From: Cellvibrio japonicus Ueda107
GTDB lineage: Bacteria > Pseudomonadota > Gammaproteobacteria > Pseudomonadales > Cellvibrionaceae
Length of the DNA: 64,000 nucleotides
NCBI RefSeq assembly: GCF_000019225.1
Contig: NC_010995.1
Location: 1,124,501-1,188,500 of the forward strand
Direction: 5' to 3'
Position numbers and translations under genes: made by a program. The first letter of the stretch is position 1, and each line of letters starts with the position of its first letter. The notes beneath the pieces are model-generated. The model was not told where the DNA came from. It saw nothing but the letters and a program-made list of their open reading frames with translations, and did no database searches. This document shows, one piece after another, positions 32,966 through 42,183 of this stretch.

Positions 32966-33766
32966 ATGTTATCTATCCCCCTTGTTTGTTCCTCTGACTT
33001 TGCTCCCGCTGCGCAGGTGTTGGCGCAGGAGTTCAATCTTCCCATTCGTGTGGGTGAAGTACCAGAAACCATCGGTGATTGTGAATTTGTACTGGTACTT
33101 GATGAAACAGGGCTGGCCTTGCAGCAAACCGGGCGTAAGGCTCCTGGCGCTGTCCGTGCAGAGTTCACGGAAGGCGCGGTAGACCATCGGCGCAAATTTG
33201 GTGGTGGTAAAGGGCAGATGATTGCCAAAGCTGTGGGCGTGAAAGCGGGATTTTCCCCTCGGGTTCTGGATGCTACCGCCGGCTTGGGACGCGATGCATT
33301 TGTGCTGGCGACACTGGGGTGTCGATTACAGATGATCGAACGTTCTCCGTTAGTATTTGCGCTGTTGCGCGATGGGTTGGCGCGGGCACACGCCTTTGCA
33401 CACGCGCAGGATCGCGAACTCCTGCAGGTGGTTGAACGTATGGAGTTGGCGGCACAGGACAGTAAAACCTATTTGCAGGGCTTGGCACCGGAACAATTCC
33501 CCGATGTTATCTATCTTGACCCCATGTTTCCCGAGCGACAAAAGTCAGCCGATGTGAAAAAAGAAATGCGCGCGTTCCATTCCATTGTGGGGACAGATGA
33601 GGATGCCGATGTACTCTTGCCCTTGGCATTGGAGCATGTACGATTTCGCGTGGTGGTCAAACGTCCGCGCAAGGCGCCGTTCCTGAATAATCAAATACCC
33701 TCGTATCAACTCGAAGGCAAGTCCAGCCGCTATGATATTTACACGCGCAAAAAATTACCGGATTAA
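32966..33766 (+). CDS. rsmJ: 16S rRNA (guanine-1516-N2)-methyltransferase RsmJ
   Basis: 266-residue SAM-dependent methyltransferase acting on the small ribosomal subunit. It shows the SAM-binding segment VLDATAGLGRDAFVLATLGCRLQMIERSP (about residues 98-126), the family catalytic segment IYLDPMFPERQKSADVKKEMR and an N-terminal GRKAPGAVRAEFTEGAVDHRRKFGGGKGQ stretch typical of RsmJ. The start may be this ATG or a GTG nine bases earlier; neither has a strong ribosome site. It stands alone between the TonB gene and the convergent hemN. Confidence 0.93.
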   Translation: MLSIPLVCSSDFAPAAQVLAQEFNLPIRVGEVPETIGDCEFVLVLDETGLALQQTGRKAPGAVRAEFTEGAVDHRRKFGGGKGQMIAKAVGVKAGFSPRVLDATAGLGRDAFVLATLGCRLQMIERSPLVFALLRDGLARAHAFAHAQDRELLQVVERMELAAQDSKTYLQGLAPEQFPDVIYLDPMFPERQKSADVKKEMRAFHSIVGTDEDADVLLPLALEHVRFRVVVKRPRKAPFLNNQIPSYQLEGKSSRYDIYTRKKLPD

Positions 33767-33809
33767 ATAGAATTCACCTCAAATGTTTGAGATAGCTTCT
33801 GGAAACCCG

Positions 33810-35204
33810 CTAGATAATTTTCGAATAGCGGATCTGTTCGCCAGTCTGTAAGTATTCGTCAAACACCATGCAGATGCGGCGAATTAACATGCGTCCCGCA
33901 TTATTGACTTGCAACCGCTGCTCATCAAGGCAGAGCAGTCCATCCTCCACCATGGGGGTTAGGCGTTCCAGTTCGCGGCTAAAGTGATGACGGACATCCA
34001 CACCGAATTGATGCAGCACCTCGTTGAAGTCCAGGTGGAAATGGCAGATGAGCTGGTTGATGATAAAGCGGCGTAATTGATCTTCGGTATTCAGGGTAAA
34101 ACCCCGTTCAAACGGCAGCATGTCCATGTCCAGTTTTTGCTGGTAGCTATTCAGTTCCTTGGCATTTTGTAAGTAGACATTATCGATGCGGCTGATAGAC
34201 GATACCCCGAAGGCCAGCAGGTCGCAATCGCCGTGGGTTGAGTAGCCCTGGAAATTGCGCTGCATACGGCCTTCGCGCTGCGCAATCGCCAGGTCGTCAT
34301 CGGGTTTGGCAAAATGATCCATGCCGATATACACATAACCTGTTGCCTGTAACTGCTCGATAGATTGTTGCAACATGTCCAGCTTTTCACTGGCGTCAGG
34401 TAAGTCTGCTTCGTGGATGAGCTGTTGGCTTTTAAACAGGTGGGGCAGGTGGGCGTAGTTAAAAATCGACAGCCTGTCGGGTTGCAGGTCGATCACTTTG
34501 TGGAGCGTGTCCTGCAAACTGCGCAGGCTTTGCATGGGCAGGCCGTAGATTAAATCCATACTGATAGAGCGGTAATGTTGTTCGCGCAGGGCATTGACCA
34601 GGCGGCTGACCTGGTCAAGGGTGTTATAGCGGTTTACCGCGACCTGGACCCGCTCGTCGAAGTCCTGCACGCCCATGCTGACGCGGTTAAATCCCAACTG
34701 GCGCAGATGCCGCATGGTGTCAATGCTGACGCGCCCGGGGTGGATCTCCACCGAAAACTCGCCATCGTCGACCGGTGCCAGGGTAAACAGGCGGCGTGTG
34801 GATTTCATCAGCAAGCTCATTTCGTCGGTGCTGATAAACGTGGGGGTACCGCCGCCCCAGTGCAGTTGCTTGACGGTGCGTCCCGGTTCGACCAATTCTG
34901 CATAGAGTGCCATTTCCTGGATCATCCGATGCAAGTAGGGCAGGGCGCGGTTTTTGTTGTGGGTAACCACTTTGTTGCAGCCGCAGTAAAAGCACAGGGT
35001 GTCGCAAAACGGGATATGGAAATACAGCGACAGGGGGCGGCGCGACCGGTTACTGCGATCTATGGCGTTGCGCAGGGCTTTCTCGGAAAATGTATTGCGA
35101 AATTGTGGAGCTGTCGGATAAGAGGTATAACGCGGCCCGGCCATGTCATACTGGCTGAGCAGGTTTTTGTCCCAGGGGATCGGGTGTTGAAACAGCGACA
35201 TCAT
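33810..35204 (-). CDS. hemN: Oxygen-independent coproporphyrinogen III oxidase HemN
   Basis: 464-residue radical-SAM enzyme of anaerobic haem synthesis, converting coproporphyrinogen III to protoporphyrinogen IX. The iron-sulfur motif is HIPFCDTLCFYCGC (CxxxCxxC with the further family Cys, about residues 63-76). HWGGGTPTF and the family's GMDHFAKPDDDLA and RNFQGYSTH segments identify true HemN rather than HemW. The protein starts MMSLFQ; either Met is possible. A perfect FNR/ANR box lies 87 bases upstream, fitting induction under low oxygen. Confidence 0.95.
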   Translation of the reverse strand: MMSLFQHPIPWDKNLLSQYDMAGPRYTSYPTAPQFRNTFSEKALRNAIDRSNRSRRPLSLYFHIPFCDTLCFYCGCNKVVTHNKNRALPYLHRMIQEMALYAELVEPGRTVKQLHWGGGTPTFISTDEMSLLMKSTRRLFTLAPVDDGEFSVEIHPGRVSIDTMRHLRQLGFNRVSMGVQDFDERVQVAVNRYNTLDQVSRLVNALREQHYRSISMDLIYGLPMQSLRSLQDTLHKVIDLQPDRLSIFNYAHLPHLFKSQQLIHEADLPDASEKLDMLQQSIEQLQATGYVYIGMDHFAKPDDDLAIAQREGRMQRNFQGYSTHGDCDLLAFGVSSISRIDNVYLQNAKELNSYQQKLDMDMLPFERGFTLNTEDQLRRFIINQLICHFHLDFNEVLHQFGVDVRHHFSRELERLTPMVEDGLLCLDEQRLQVNNAGRMLIRRICMVFDEYLQTGEQIRYSKII

Positions 35205-35290
35205 TCAATTTCCTGCAAATCAAGGCGCCAGACCGTGTTCTGGCGATAATATGGTTCAAGGTTATTCTAGGCAGTGGCCAGTGTCGCCTG

Positions 35291-35304
35291 TTGATGTGTA
35301 TCAA
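35291..35304. promoter_or_regulatory. FNR/ANR box upstream of hemN
   Basis: TTGATGTGTATCAA matches the FNR/ANR consensus TTGAT-N4-ATCAA in every fixed position. It is 87 bases from the hemN start on the minus strand and 56 bases from the start of the divergent oxygenase gene on the plus strand, so it may control either or both. Confidence 0.85.
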
Positions 35305-35359
35305 ACCTGTGGCAGTTGCCTGGGCTATGCTGTTGTTTCCTGTGAGTGTTGTGATTGTT

Positions 35360-35989
35360 ATGTCGTTTACGTTTGCGGATTTTGAGTCCTGCCTGGACAA
35401 ACTGGCGGAAGCCATACACAAGCAAGGGTATCTGGTGCTGGATGGTGCCTTGCCTGCCCATTTAAGCCAGGCATTGCTGGATGAATGGGACCAGCACTTT
35501 GCTGTACACCTGCAATCGGCAGGTGTGGGGCGAGCTGGGGATTACCGGCAAAGTCCGGATATTCGCCGCGATAAAATCCTCTGGCTGGAACCGGAGACCC
35601 CGGCTGTCACGGAATTTTTATCCTGGATGGATAAACTGCGTACCGGGTTAAACCAGCGTCTATTTCTTGGCCTTTTCGATTACGAAAGTCATTTTGCGCT
35701 TTATGAGCCAGGTGATTTTTACCAGAAGCACCGCGATGCCTTTCGCGACACCAATGCGCGGGCGGGACGCAAACTGTCTACGGTCTATTACCTCAATCCC
35801 GATTGGACATCACTGGATGGCGGTGAATTAGTGCTCTACGATGAAGCAGACGAACATCTGCTGGAAAGGGTTGCACCAAAACAAGGCAGGCTGCTAGTGT
35901 TTTTGAGTGAGGATTTTCCCCACGAAGTGCTACCTGCCCGTCGTCCACGTAAAAGTATTGCGGGTTGGTTCCGGGTAAAGCCTGTTTGA
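35360..35989 (+). CDS. 2OG-Fe(II) oxygenase (SM-20/prolyl-hydroxylase type)
   Basis: 209-residue iron- and 2-oxoglutarate-dependent dioxygenase. The iron ligands are in YQKHRDAF (H-x-D) and the distal HEVLPA, with the 2OG-binding arginine in RPRKSIAGWFR. The preceding FALYEPGDFYQKH and the STVYYLNPDWTSLDGGELVLY strands are typical of the SM-20/prolyl 4-hydroxylase group. The start MSFTFADFE was chosen because the in-frame upstream codons run through the FNR box and give an atypical hydrophobic leader. Substrate unknown; a divergent promoter is shared with hemN. Confidence 0.88.
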   Translation: MSFTFADFESCLDKLAEAIHKQGYLVLDGALPAHLSQALLDEWDQHFAVHLQSAGVGRAGDYRQSPDIRRDKILWLEPETPAVTEFLSWMDKLRTGLNQRLFLGLFDYESHFALYEPGDFYQKHRDAFRDTNARAGRKLSTVYYLNPDWTSLDGGELVLYDEADEHLLERVAPKQGRLLVFLSEDFPHEVLPARRPRKSIAGWFRVKPV

Positions 35990-36269
35990 TTGGTGTTTTA
36001 AGATCATAAAAATTCGGGGATATAACAGAAAACTCTTGTGGCAAACAATTAGTGCAATCCGATGCCAGGCCATTTTGGGGTTGGCAATGAAATTGCAGGA
36101 TGGATTTTGCGTTCGCTGGCGCGCTCAAGGAGTGAGTAACGGAGAGCCAGGCAAGGCTCCAGCGGGCATTCAAGATACGCCCGATACTACCTGGCCAAGT
36201 GGTATTGATTCGGCGATCTCATGCAGAATCTTAAAAACAAGCGAGGCTCAGATGCTAAAGGAAGTCACC

Positions 36270-37724
36270 ATGGGTGAAATGAAAATAGACTGGCTGGACT
36301 ACAACTCCGGTCATTTCTATGACGAGATTATCAGTGCTCCCGGAATACCCCGCCCCGAAACCCGACACCTTGCGCGCTACCTCGCTTCCCTCTCCGGCGA
36401 TGAATTACAGGAACGAAAACTCTCGGCAGAACTTGCCATCAAAACCATGGGGATCTCGTTCACCGTCTACAGTGACGCCGGCAATATAGATCGCGCCTGG
36501 CCCTTCGACATCATTCCGCGCATTATCCCGCAGCGGGAGTGGCAAAAAACCGAGCGCGGTTTGATCCAGCGTTTAACGGCGCTTAATTGTTTTATCAACG
36601 ATATCTACAACGACCAGAAAATTATCAAAGACAAGGTCGTGCCTGCTTACCTGCTTGAGGATTCGGTCAATTTCCGCAAAGAGTGCATGGGCATGAAGCC
36701 CGCCTATGGAGTCTGGTCGCATATCTGCGGCAGCGATTTAATTCGCGACAACCAGGGCGATTTCTATGTACTGGAAGACAACCTGCGTGTGCCCTCCGGT
36801 GTGTCCTACATGCTGGAAAACCGCAAGGTCACCAAGCGCGTGTTTCCCGAGTTATTCGAGAATCACAACATCGTACCGGTAACGGACTACCCTAACCAAT
36901 TGTTCGATACGCTTGCGTCGCTGTCGCCACGCAAATCCGAGCGTCCGGAAATTGTGGTGCTGACGCCGGGAATTTATAACTCTGCTTATTTCGAGCACTC
37001 TTACCTCGCCCAGCAAATGGGAGTGGAGTTGGTCGAAGGCAGTGACCTGGTTGTCGACAGCGATGACTGTGTGTACATGCGCAGTATCGATGGCTTAAAG
37101 CGGGTGGATGTGATTTACCGCCGCATCGATGACTTATTCCTCGACCCGGATATGTTTAACCCGGATTCGGTCTTGGGGGTGCGCGGCCTGATGCGCGCCT
37201 GGCTTAAGGGCAATGTCGCCCTCGCCAACGCACCCGGTGCCGGTGTGGCAGATGACAAGGTGATCTACACCTATGTGCCCGCCATGATCAAATATTACCT
37301 GGGTGAGGAGCCCATCCTGCCCAATGTCCCCAGTTATCTCTGTGTTGATAAAAAACAATGCGATTACGTACTGGCTAACCTCGACAAGCTGGTGGTCAAA
37401 CCGGCGAATGAGTCTGGTGGCTACGGCATGATTATCGGGCCGCAGGCCAGCAAAAAAGAATTGGAAGAATTTGCGGCGCGTATTAAGGCGAATCCGCGCA
37501 ACTATATGGCCCAGCCATTAATTTCCCTGTCTACCGCGCCCATCCTCACCGAGGGCAATGCCGAGCCGCGCCATATTGATTTGCGTCCCTTTATTTTGCA
37601 GGGCAAGGAACACCATGTCACACCGGGCGGCCTGACCCGTGTGGCGATGCGCAAAGGCTCCTACGTGGTGAATTCCTCGCAGGGCGGTGGCAGTAAAGAC
37701 ACCTGGATTGTGGTGGAGGATTAA
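36270..37724 (+). CDS. Circularly permuted ATP-grasp amidoligase-type protein
   Basis: 484-residue protein of the circularly permuted ATP-grasp group (DUF404/DUF407). Recognisable segments are KTMGISFTVYSDAGNIDRAWPFDIIPRII near the start, PAYGVWSHICGSDLIRD and FYVLEDNLRVPSGVSYMLENR (about 145-190), VLTPGIYNSAYFEHSYLAQQMG, the lysine region LVVKPANESGGYGM, and the closing HHVTPGGLTRVA ... SQGGGSKDTWI. The start at 36270 follows AAAGGAAG; an ATG at 36252 is possible. The next gene, an alpha-E protein, begins 2 bases after the stop. Families like this are predicted to make amide or peptide bonds on an unknown substrate, together with alpha-E, transglutaminase and Anbu proteins. Confidence 0.9.
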   Translation: MGEMKIDWLDYNSGHFYDEIISAPGIPRPETRHLARYLASLSGDELQERKLSAELAIKTMGISFTVYSDAGNIDRAWPFDIIPRIIPQREWQKTERGLIQRLTALNCFINDIYNDQKIIKDKVVPAYLLEDSVNFRKECMGMKPAYGVWSHICGSDLIRDNQGDFYVLEDNLRVPSGVSYMLENRKVTKRVFPELFENHNIVPVTDYPNQLFDTLASLSPRKSERPEIVVLTPGIYNSAYFEHSYLAQQMGVELVEGSDLVVDSDDCVYMRSIDGLKRVDVIYRRIDDLFLDPDMFNPDSVLGVRGLMRAWLKGNVALANAPGAGVADDKVIYTYVPAMIKYYLGEEPILPNVPSYLCVDKKQCDYVLANLDKLVVKPANESGGYGMIIGPQASKKELEEFAARIKANPRNYMAQPLISLSTAPILTEGNAEPRHIDLRPFILQGKEHHVTPGGLTRVAMRKGSYVVNSSQGGGSKDTWIVVED

Positions 37725-37725
37725 G

Positions 37726-38691
37726 ATGTTATCGCGTGTTGCAGAACGTATTTATTGGTTGGGCCGCTACATGGAGCGCAGTGAAAATACCGCGCGCCTG
37801 GTGAATGTAAACTCCAACCTGCTGCTGGATTTGCCCAGTGGTGTGCGCGTGGGTTGGGGATCGCTGATCGATATCAGTGGAACGCGCTCCTACTATGAAC
37901 GCGACACCCAGCAGGCCGATGAAAAAACTGTCGTGAATTTTATCCTGGCGGATAAAAACAACCCGGCGTCGCTGATTAACTCGCTCAGCTTTGCCCGTGA
38001 AAACTCGCGTATTACCCGCGAGATCATGCCTATGGAAGCCTGGGAACTGGTGAATGACCTTTACCACTTTATCCGCGATCGTGTCGATAAGGTAACCTCG
38101 CGCCGCGATCGCGCCACTATCCTCCTGCATGTGATCAGCAATGTGCAGCAATTCACCGGGCTACTTGCCGGTTGCATGAGCCACAACAATGCCTATGACC
38201 TGATCCGTATCGGCCGCAACCTGGAGCGCGCCGATATGAGTACACGTATTGTGGATGTGGGCCTGGTCAACCTGCTGCCCCATTTGTCGATTGGTGGTAC
38301 GGAAGTATTGGAGCCCTACGACAATATTTTGTGGATGAGTGTGTTGCGCTCACTCAGTGGTTACCAGATGTATCGCCAGCAGGCGCGCGATCGGGTCAAT
38401 GCCAACGCGGTGGTGAAATTCCTGTTGCAGAGCGAAGACTTCCCGCGCGCAGTAGCCCATTGCCTCAAGCAACTGGAGTTGTGCCTATGGGGGCTACCCA
38501 ACAGTGAAAACGTATTGGCCTGTATTGTCAGCTTGCAGCAAAAAATTGAACTGGCGAATCTCGATGAGCTGCTGCAACAGGGATTGCATGAATACATTGA
38601 TGAGATCCAATTGGAAATTGGTAATCTCCACTTCCGAATTGCCGAAACCTGGTTTTTACCCCAGGTGATGGCTCCCGTGTCAGCTGCCTGA
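37726..38691 (+). CDS. Alpha-E domain protein (DUF403)
   Basis: 321-residue all-helical cytoplasmic protein with the family opening MLSRVAERIYWLGRYMERSENTARL (residues 1-25) and a second conserved helix IGRNLERADMSTRIVDVG. Alpha-E proteins always accompany this ATP-grasp type; their chemistry is unknown. The start lies 2 bases after the ATP-grasp stop, so the two are co-translated. A terminator follows at 38734. The window holds a second system at 45.9-48.5 kb in which these two proteins are fused into one. Confidence 0.9.
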   Translation: MLSRVAERIYWLGRYMERSENTARLVNVNSNLLLDLPSGVRVGWGSLIDISGTRSYYERDTQQADEKTVVNFILADKNNPASLINSLSFARENSRITREIMPMEAWELVNDLYHFIRDRVDKVTSRRDRATILLHVISNVQQFTGLLAGCMSHNNAYDLIRIGRNLERADMSTRIVDVGLVNLLPHLSIGGTEVLEPYDNILWMSVLRSLSGYQMYRQQARDRVNANAVVKFLLQSEDFPRAVAHCLKQLELCLWGLPNSENVLACIVSLQQKIELANLDELLQQGLHEYIDEIQLEIGNLHFRIAETWFLPQVMAPVSAA

Positions 38692-38733
38692 TTAGTTCCG
38701 CGCTAGTTAGCCTGACGTTTGTCTCTGAGCTTT

Positions 38734-38756
38734 AGCCCGCGTATGCGGGCTTTTTT
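38734..38756 (+). terminator. Rho-independent terminator after the alpha-E gene
   Basis: AGCCCGC, loop GTAT and GCGGGCT at 38734-38751, followed by six Ts. A textbook terminator; its T tail is also the first base run of the tandem repeat that follows. Confidence 0.92.
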
Positions 38757-38911
38757 ATGGCGTCCTATCCCTGGCTGCCACCCTTCGGGCCGTCGCTGCA
38801 CGACGTTGAAAATGGCTCCCGGCCATTTTTTATGGCGTGCCATCCCTGGCCGCCACCCTTCGGGCCGCCGCTGGCGCGGCGTTAAAAATTTCTCCCGGAA
38901 ATTTTTTATGG
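38751..38911. repeat. Two tandem 75-76 bp units with covarying hairpins
   Basis: Unit 1 is 38751-38825, unit 2 is 38826-38901, and the opening TTTTTTATGG recurs at 38902. Both contain the shared core CCACCCTTCGGGCCG and end in a stem-loop with the same loop TCCCG but different, mutually compensated stems: AAAATGGC/GCCATTTT (38809-38829) and AAAAATTTC/GAAATTTTT (38884-38906), each followed by Ts. This looks like an intergenic REP-type element. Small open frames across it are not real genes. Confidence 0.8.
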
Positions 38912-39288
38912 GTATTTGTCAAGGTGTGTAAGGTTTTGTTTGACAACGTTGTCTCTTGGGCGTAAGTTACGCTATCGCGGTTAGTGCTGGGCAAGGGACG
39001 ATGGATATCGTCAACAATAAATTTCAGTACCCGCCGGTGGCTGCCATTGCCCGACAGAGGCAAATCACACCCTAATCTCCATGCAGCCCCCCATTCCAAT
39101 ATGTATGACTTTTTTCACGTCAGTGAAGGATCTTGTGCTGCCTGAAAAAAAGCAGGGCCTTGCCCTGGCCTCAAGGAGGCTACTGGTTCCAGTAGTGATG
39201 TACCCGGGAAATTCGATAAAGCAAAGGGATCACAACAACAAACTTGAATAGACACAGGTACATGTGTCTTTAACGACTGGAGAAAACC
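38912..39288 (+). promoter_or_regulatory. Upstream region of the GH18 chitinase gene
   Basis: About 375 bases without a gene. A dyad AGACACA-N6-TGTGTCT at 39250-39269 lies just before the ribosome site (GGAG at about 39279-39282) and could be a leader hairpin or an operator. A long purine-poor stretch near 39061-39100 and an imperfect GCAGGGCC/GGCC repeat near 39153 are visible. No promoter can be fixed by eye. Confidence 0.4.
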
Positions 39289-41961
39289 ATGAGAAAGATC
39301 TTCACGCTGGCCATGTTAGGCTCGGCTGCCCTATGGGCCGCGTCAAGTCAGGCCTACGATTGCACGAATGTACCGCAATATGCCAATGGCAGTAGCTATG
39401 CCACAGGCGCCATTGTTAAAAACCAGGGCAATGCCTATCAATGTACAGTAGGTGGTTGGTGTACGGTTGGCGGCCCTTATGAACCGGGTGTGGGCTGGGC
39501 TTACACCAATGCCTGGAGTGGTCTGGGCGCTTGTAACAGCACGGGCAGCTCTTCGGTGGCCTCCTCTGTTATTTCTTCCGTTCAATCCTCTTCTGTCCAA
39601 TCCTCGGTGATATCGTCTGTTAGCTCAGTGAGTTCATCCGTTGTGGTTTCATCGTCCGTTGTTTCCTCGGTTATTTCATCCAGTTCATCGTCGATTGCAT
39701 CGAGCTTGTCGAGCGCCAGTTCGAGTGTGATTGTGTCGGGCAATGAGGCCTGCCGACCCGATGGCTTGTATCGCACGCCGGGGCAGGATGTTCCCTATTG
39801 CTCGGTGTACGACAGTGAGGGCCGTGAAAAAATGGCGATTGATCGCCGCATTATCGGTTACTTCCCCAGTTGGCGCCTGGGGGCTAATGGCACACCGCGT
39901 TACCTGGCCAACAATATCCCCTGGGGCAAGATTACCCACATCAATTACGCGTTTGCGCATATTGAAAACAATAAAATTTCGGTGGGAGATGTGACCAGTC
40001 CCAGCAACCCATCGACAGGTCTCACCTGGCCTGATGTACCCGGTGCAGAGATGGACCCAAGCTTGTCTTATAAAGGGCATTTCAACCTGTTAACCAAATT
40101 TAAAAAGCAATACCCGCAAGTGAAGACCATGATTTCTGTCGGCGGTTGGGCGGAAACCGGCGGTTATTTTGACGGCAACGGCGAGCGTGTTGCGAGTGGT
40201 GGTTTTTACACCCTCACCGACAGCCAGGCCAATATCGATACCTTTGCCGATTCTGTCGTGGCGTTCTTGCGCACCTACCATTTTGACGGGGCCGATATCG
40301 ATTACGAATATGCTACCTCGATGAAAGATGCGGGCAATCCGGCTGACTGGTCCATTGCCAATGCGCGCCGTGCAAAACTCATGAGTGGCTATGTGGCGTT
40401 GATGAAAACCCTGCGTGAAAAACTGGATGCTGCCTCGGTACAGGATGGCAAACATTATTTGCTAACCGTTGCGGCCCCATCGTCCGGTTACCTGCTGCGC
40501 GGTATGGATATGTACCAGGTGACCCAATACCTCGATTACGTGAATATCATGAGCTACGACCTGCACGGTGCCTGGAACGAATTTGTCGGTCCGCAAGCCC
40601 CGTTGTTTGACGATGGCAATGATGGTGAATTGCAAAAGTGGAGCTTCTACAGCGCTTACGGTATCGGCTATTTGAATACCGATTGGGGCTACCACTATTT
40701 CCGCGGCTCCATGCCTGCCGGGCGCATTAATATCGGTGTGCCTTATTACACGCGCGGCTGGCGCGATGTCAGCGGTGGCACCAATGGCTTCTGGGGTAAA
40801 TCGCCTACCAGCAACCAGTGTGCGGTTGGGTTAACCGTGTGCGGTAAGGGCGCTGTCGGCATCGACAATATTTGGCACGACATAGAAAACGGAGCCGAAG
40901 TTGCAGCAGGTGCAAACCCCATGTGGCATGCGAAAAACCTGGAGCGCAATATTGCTGCCAGTTACCTGTCGGCATACAACCTGAGCGCCGCAAATCTGGT
41001 TGGTACCTACCAGCGTTTCTACGATCCGGTGACGGTAAGCCCCTGGTTGTGGAATGCCACTACCAAAGTCTTTATTTCGACCGAAGATGAAGAATCACTG
41101 CGCACCAAGGCTGATTATGTGATCGATAAAGGCATTGGCGGCATTATGTTCTGGGAGTTGTCCGGCGACTTTGCCTGCCCGAATGATCCCACTCAGGCGT
41201 GTACGGTAGGGGATACCATGACCACGGTACTCTACGAAAAATTTGCCGATACCAGTGTTTACGGGGCGCGCAAAGCCAATCGCACCATGCCGACAGAAAC
41301 GCTCGCCATGAGTTTCAGCTTGGGTGATTACCCGGTGGGTGACAGCAATTTCCCGATTACCGGAAAACTGACACTCACCAACAATTCCCCCCTGACCATT
41401 CCCGGTGGTGCGGTGTTTGAGTTTGATTACGGTACCTCTGATACCGGTAATATTGGCGATCAATCCGGACTGGCTATTCAAAACATTGAGGTCGGCCACA
41501 CCGGTAATAACATCGGCACAGGTCTGGATAGCGATTTTAACCGCGCGCGTTTCAGCCTGCCCGGTTATGAAACCCTGGCCCCCGGTGCGAGCAGAACCTT
41601 TACCTTTACCCAAAAGCTGCCGACCAGTATGTATTCCAACTGGACGGTGACCTTTGGCGGTAAAACCTATGCCTTGAGTTTTGATTATGCGCGCGGTGCG
41701 GTGCTGGCAACCTCTTCCAGCAGCTCATCATCAAGCAGTTCAACAGGTAACAGCTCTTCCTCCAGCTCCAGCAGTACCGGCAGTTGTACGGACGGTGTCA
41801 ATGTCTACCCCAACTGGCCACAGAAAGATTGGGCGGGCAATCCCTCCCATGCCGTTGGTGGTGACAAGATGGCTTACCAAGGCTCGGTGTATCGCGCTAA
41901 CTGGTGGACCAACTCGATTCCGGGAAGTGATGGTTCCTGGACGTTTGTGTGCAGCGATTAA
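39289..41961 (+). CDS. Secreted GH18 chitinase with CBM5-type and ChiC-type domains
   Basis: 890-residue secreted endo- or exo-chitinase. Order: signal peptide (cleavage near 22, SSQA-Y); N-terminal CBM5/12-like chitin-binding module (about 23-82); a serine/valine-rich linker (about 84-150); GH18 barrel (about 175-640) with catalytic Glu340 in DGADIDYEY; a ChiC-like beta domain (about 660-805); a poly-serine linker; and a C-terminal CBM5/12-like module (about 833-890, with WWTNS and DGSW). It cleaves beta-1,4-linked N-acetylglucosamine chains with retention. It has its own long upstream region and a terminator. Which numbered Cellvibrio Chi18 it is cannot be told safely. Confidence 0.93.
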   Translation: MRKIFTLAMLGSAALWAASSQAYDCTNVPQYANGSSYATGAIVKNQGNAYQCTVGGWCTVGGPYEPGVGWAYTNAWSGLGACNSTGSSSVASSVISSVQSSSVQSSVISSVSSVSSSVVVSSSVVSSVISSSSSSIASSLSSASSSVIVSGNEACRPDGLYRTPGQDVPYCSVYDSEGREKMAIDRRIIGYFPSWRLGANGTPRYLANNIPWGKITHINYAFAHIENNKISVGDVTSPSNPSTGLTWPDVPGAEMDPSLSYKGHFNLLTKFKKQYPQVKTMISVGGWAETGGYFDGNGERVASGGFYTLTDSQANIDTFADSVVAFLRTYHFDGADIDYEYATSMKDAGNPADWSIANARRAKLMSGYVALMKTLREKLDAASVQDGKHYLLTVAAPSSGYLLRGMDMYQVTQYLDYVNIMSYDLHGAWNEFVGPQAPLFDDGNDGELQKWSFYSAYGIGYLNTDWGYHYFRGSMPAGRINIGVPYYTRGWRDVSGGTNGFWGKSPTSNQCAVGLTVCGKGAVGIDNIWHDIENGAEVAAGANPMWHAKNLERNIAASYLSAYNLSAANLVGTYQRFYDPVTVSPWLWNATTKVFISTEDEESLRTKADYVIDKGIGGIMFWELSGDFACPNDPTQACTVGDTMTTVLYEKFADTSVYGARKANRTMPTETLAMSFSLGDYPVGDSNFPITGKLTLTNNSPLTIPGGAVFEFDYGTSDTGNIGDQSGLAIQNIEVGHTGNNIGTGLDSDFNRARFSLPGYETLAPGASRTFTFTQKLPTSMYSNWTVTFGGKTYALSFDYARGAVLATSSSSSSSSSSTGNSSSSSSSSTGSCTDGVNVYPNWPQKDWAGNPSHAVGGDKMAYQGSVYRANWWTNSIPGSDGSWTFVCSD

Positions 41962-42012
41962 ATCGTGCTGCTATAAGGTGTTGTAATAGGTTGTTGTAAA
42001 AGACACCATCCC

Positions 42013-42040
42013 AAAAGGCCAGCAATTGCTGGCCTTTTTT
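42013..42040 (+). terminator. Rho-independent terminator after the GH18 gene
   Basis: AAAAGGCCAGC, loop AATT-centred, GCTGGCCTTTTTT: an almost continuous palindrome with A-run and T-run, so it may stop transcripts from both sides. Confidence 0.92.
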
Positions 42041-42183
42041 ACAGGGCATAATTTATTCATCAACCCGGATTTTTTTACCCGTTATAACCGATAGTTTTTG
42101 CTGCGTTCGACTTGGGTGCATTTGCGCATCGGCATTTACCAAAATACACAATAGGCGGATGGGTTCGTACTGATATAAGTCCG

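Noticed and set aside
38719..38931. 70-codon frame across the tandem repeat
   Set aside because: It translates the repeat units themselves (PGCHPSGRR twice) and has no ribosome site; the DNA is a structured intergenic element.
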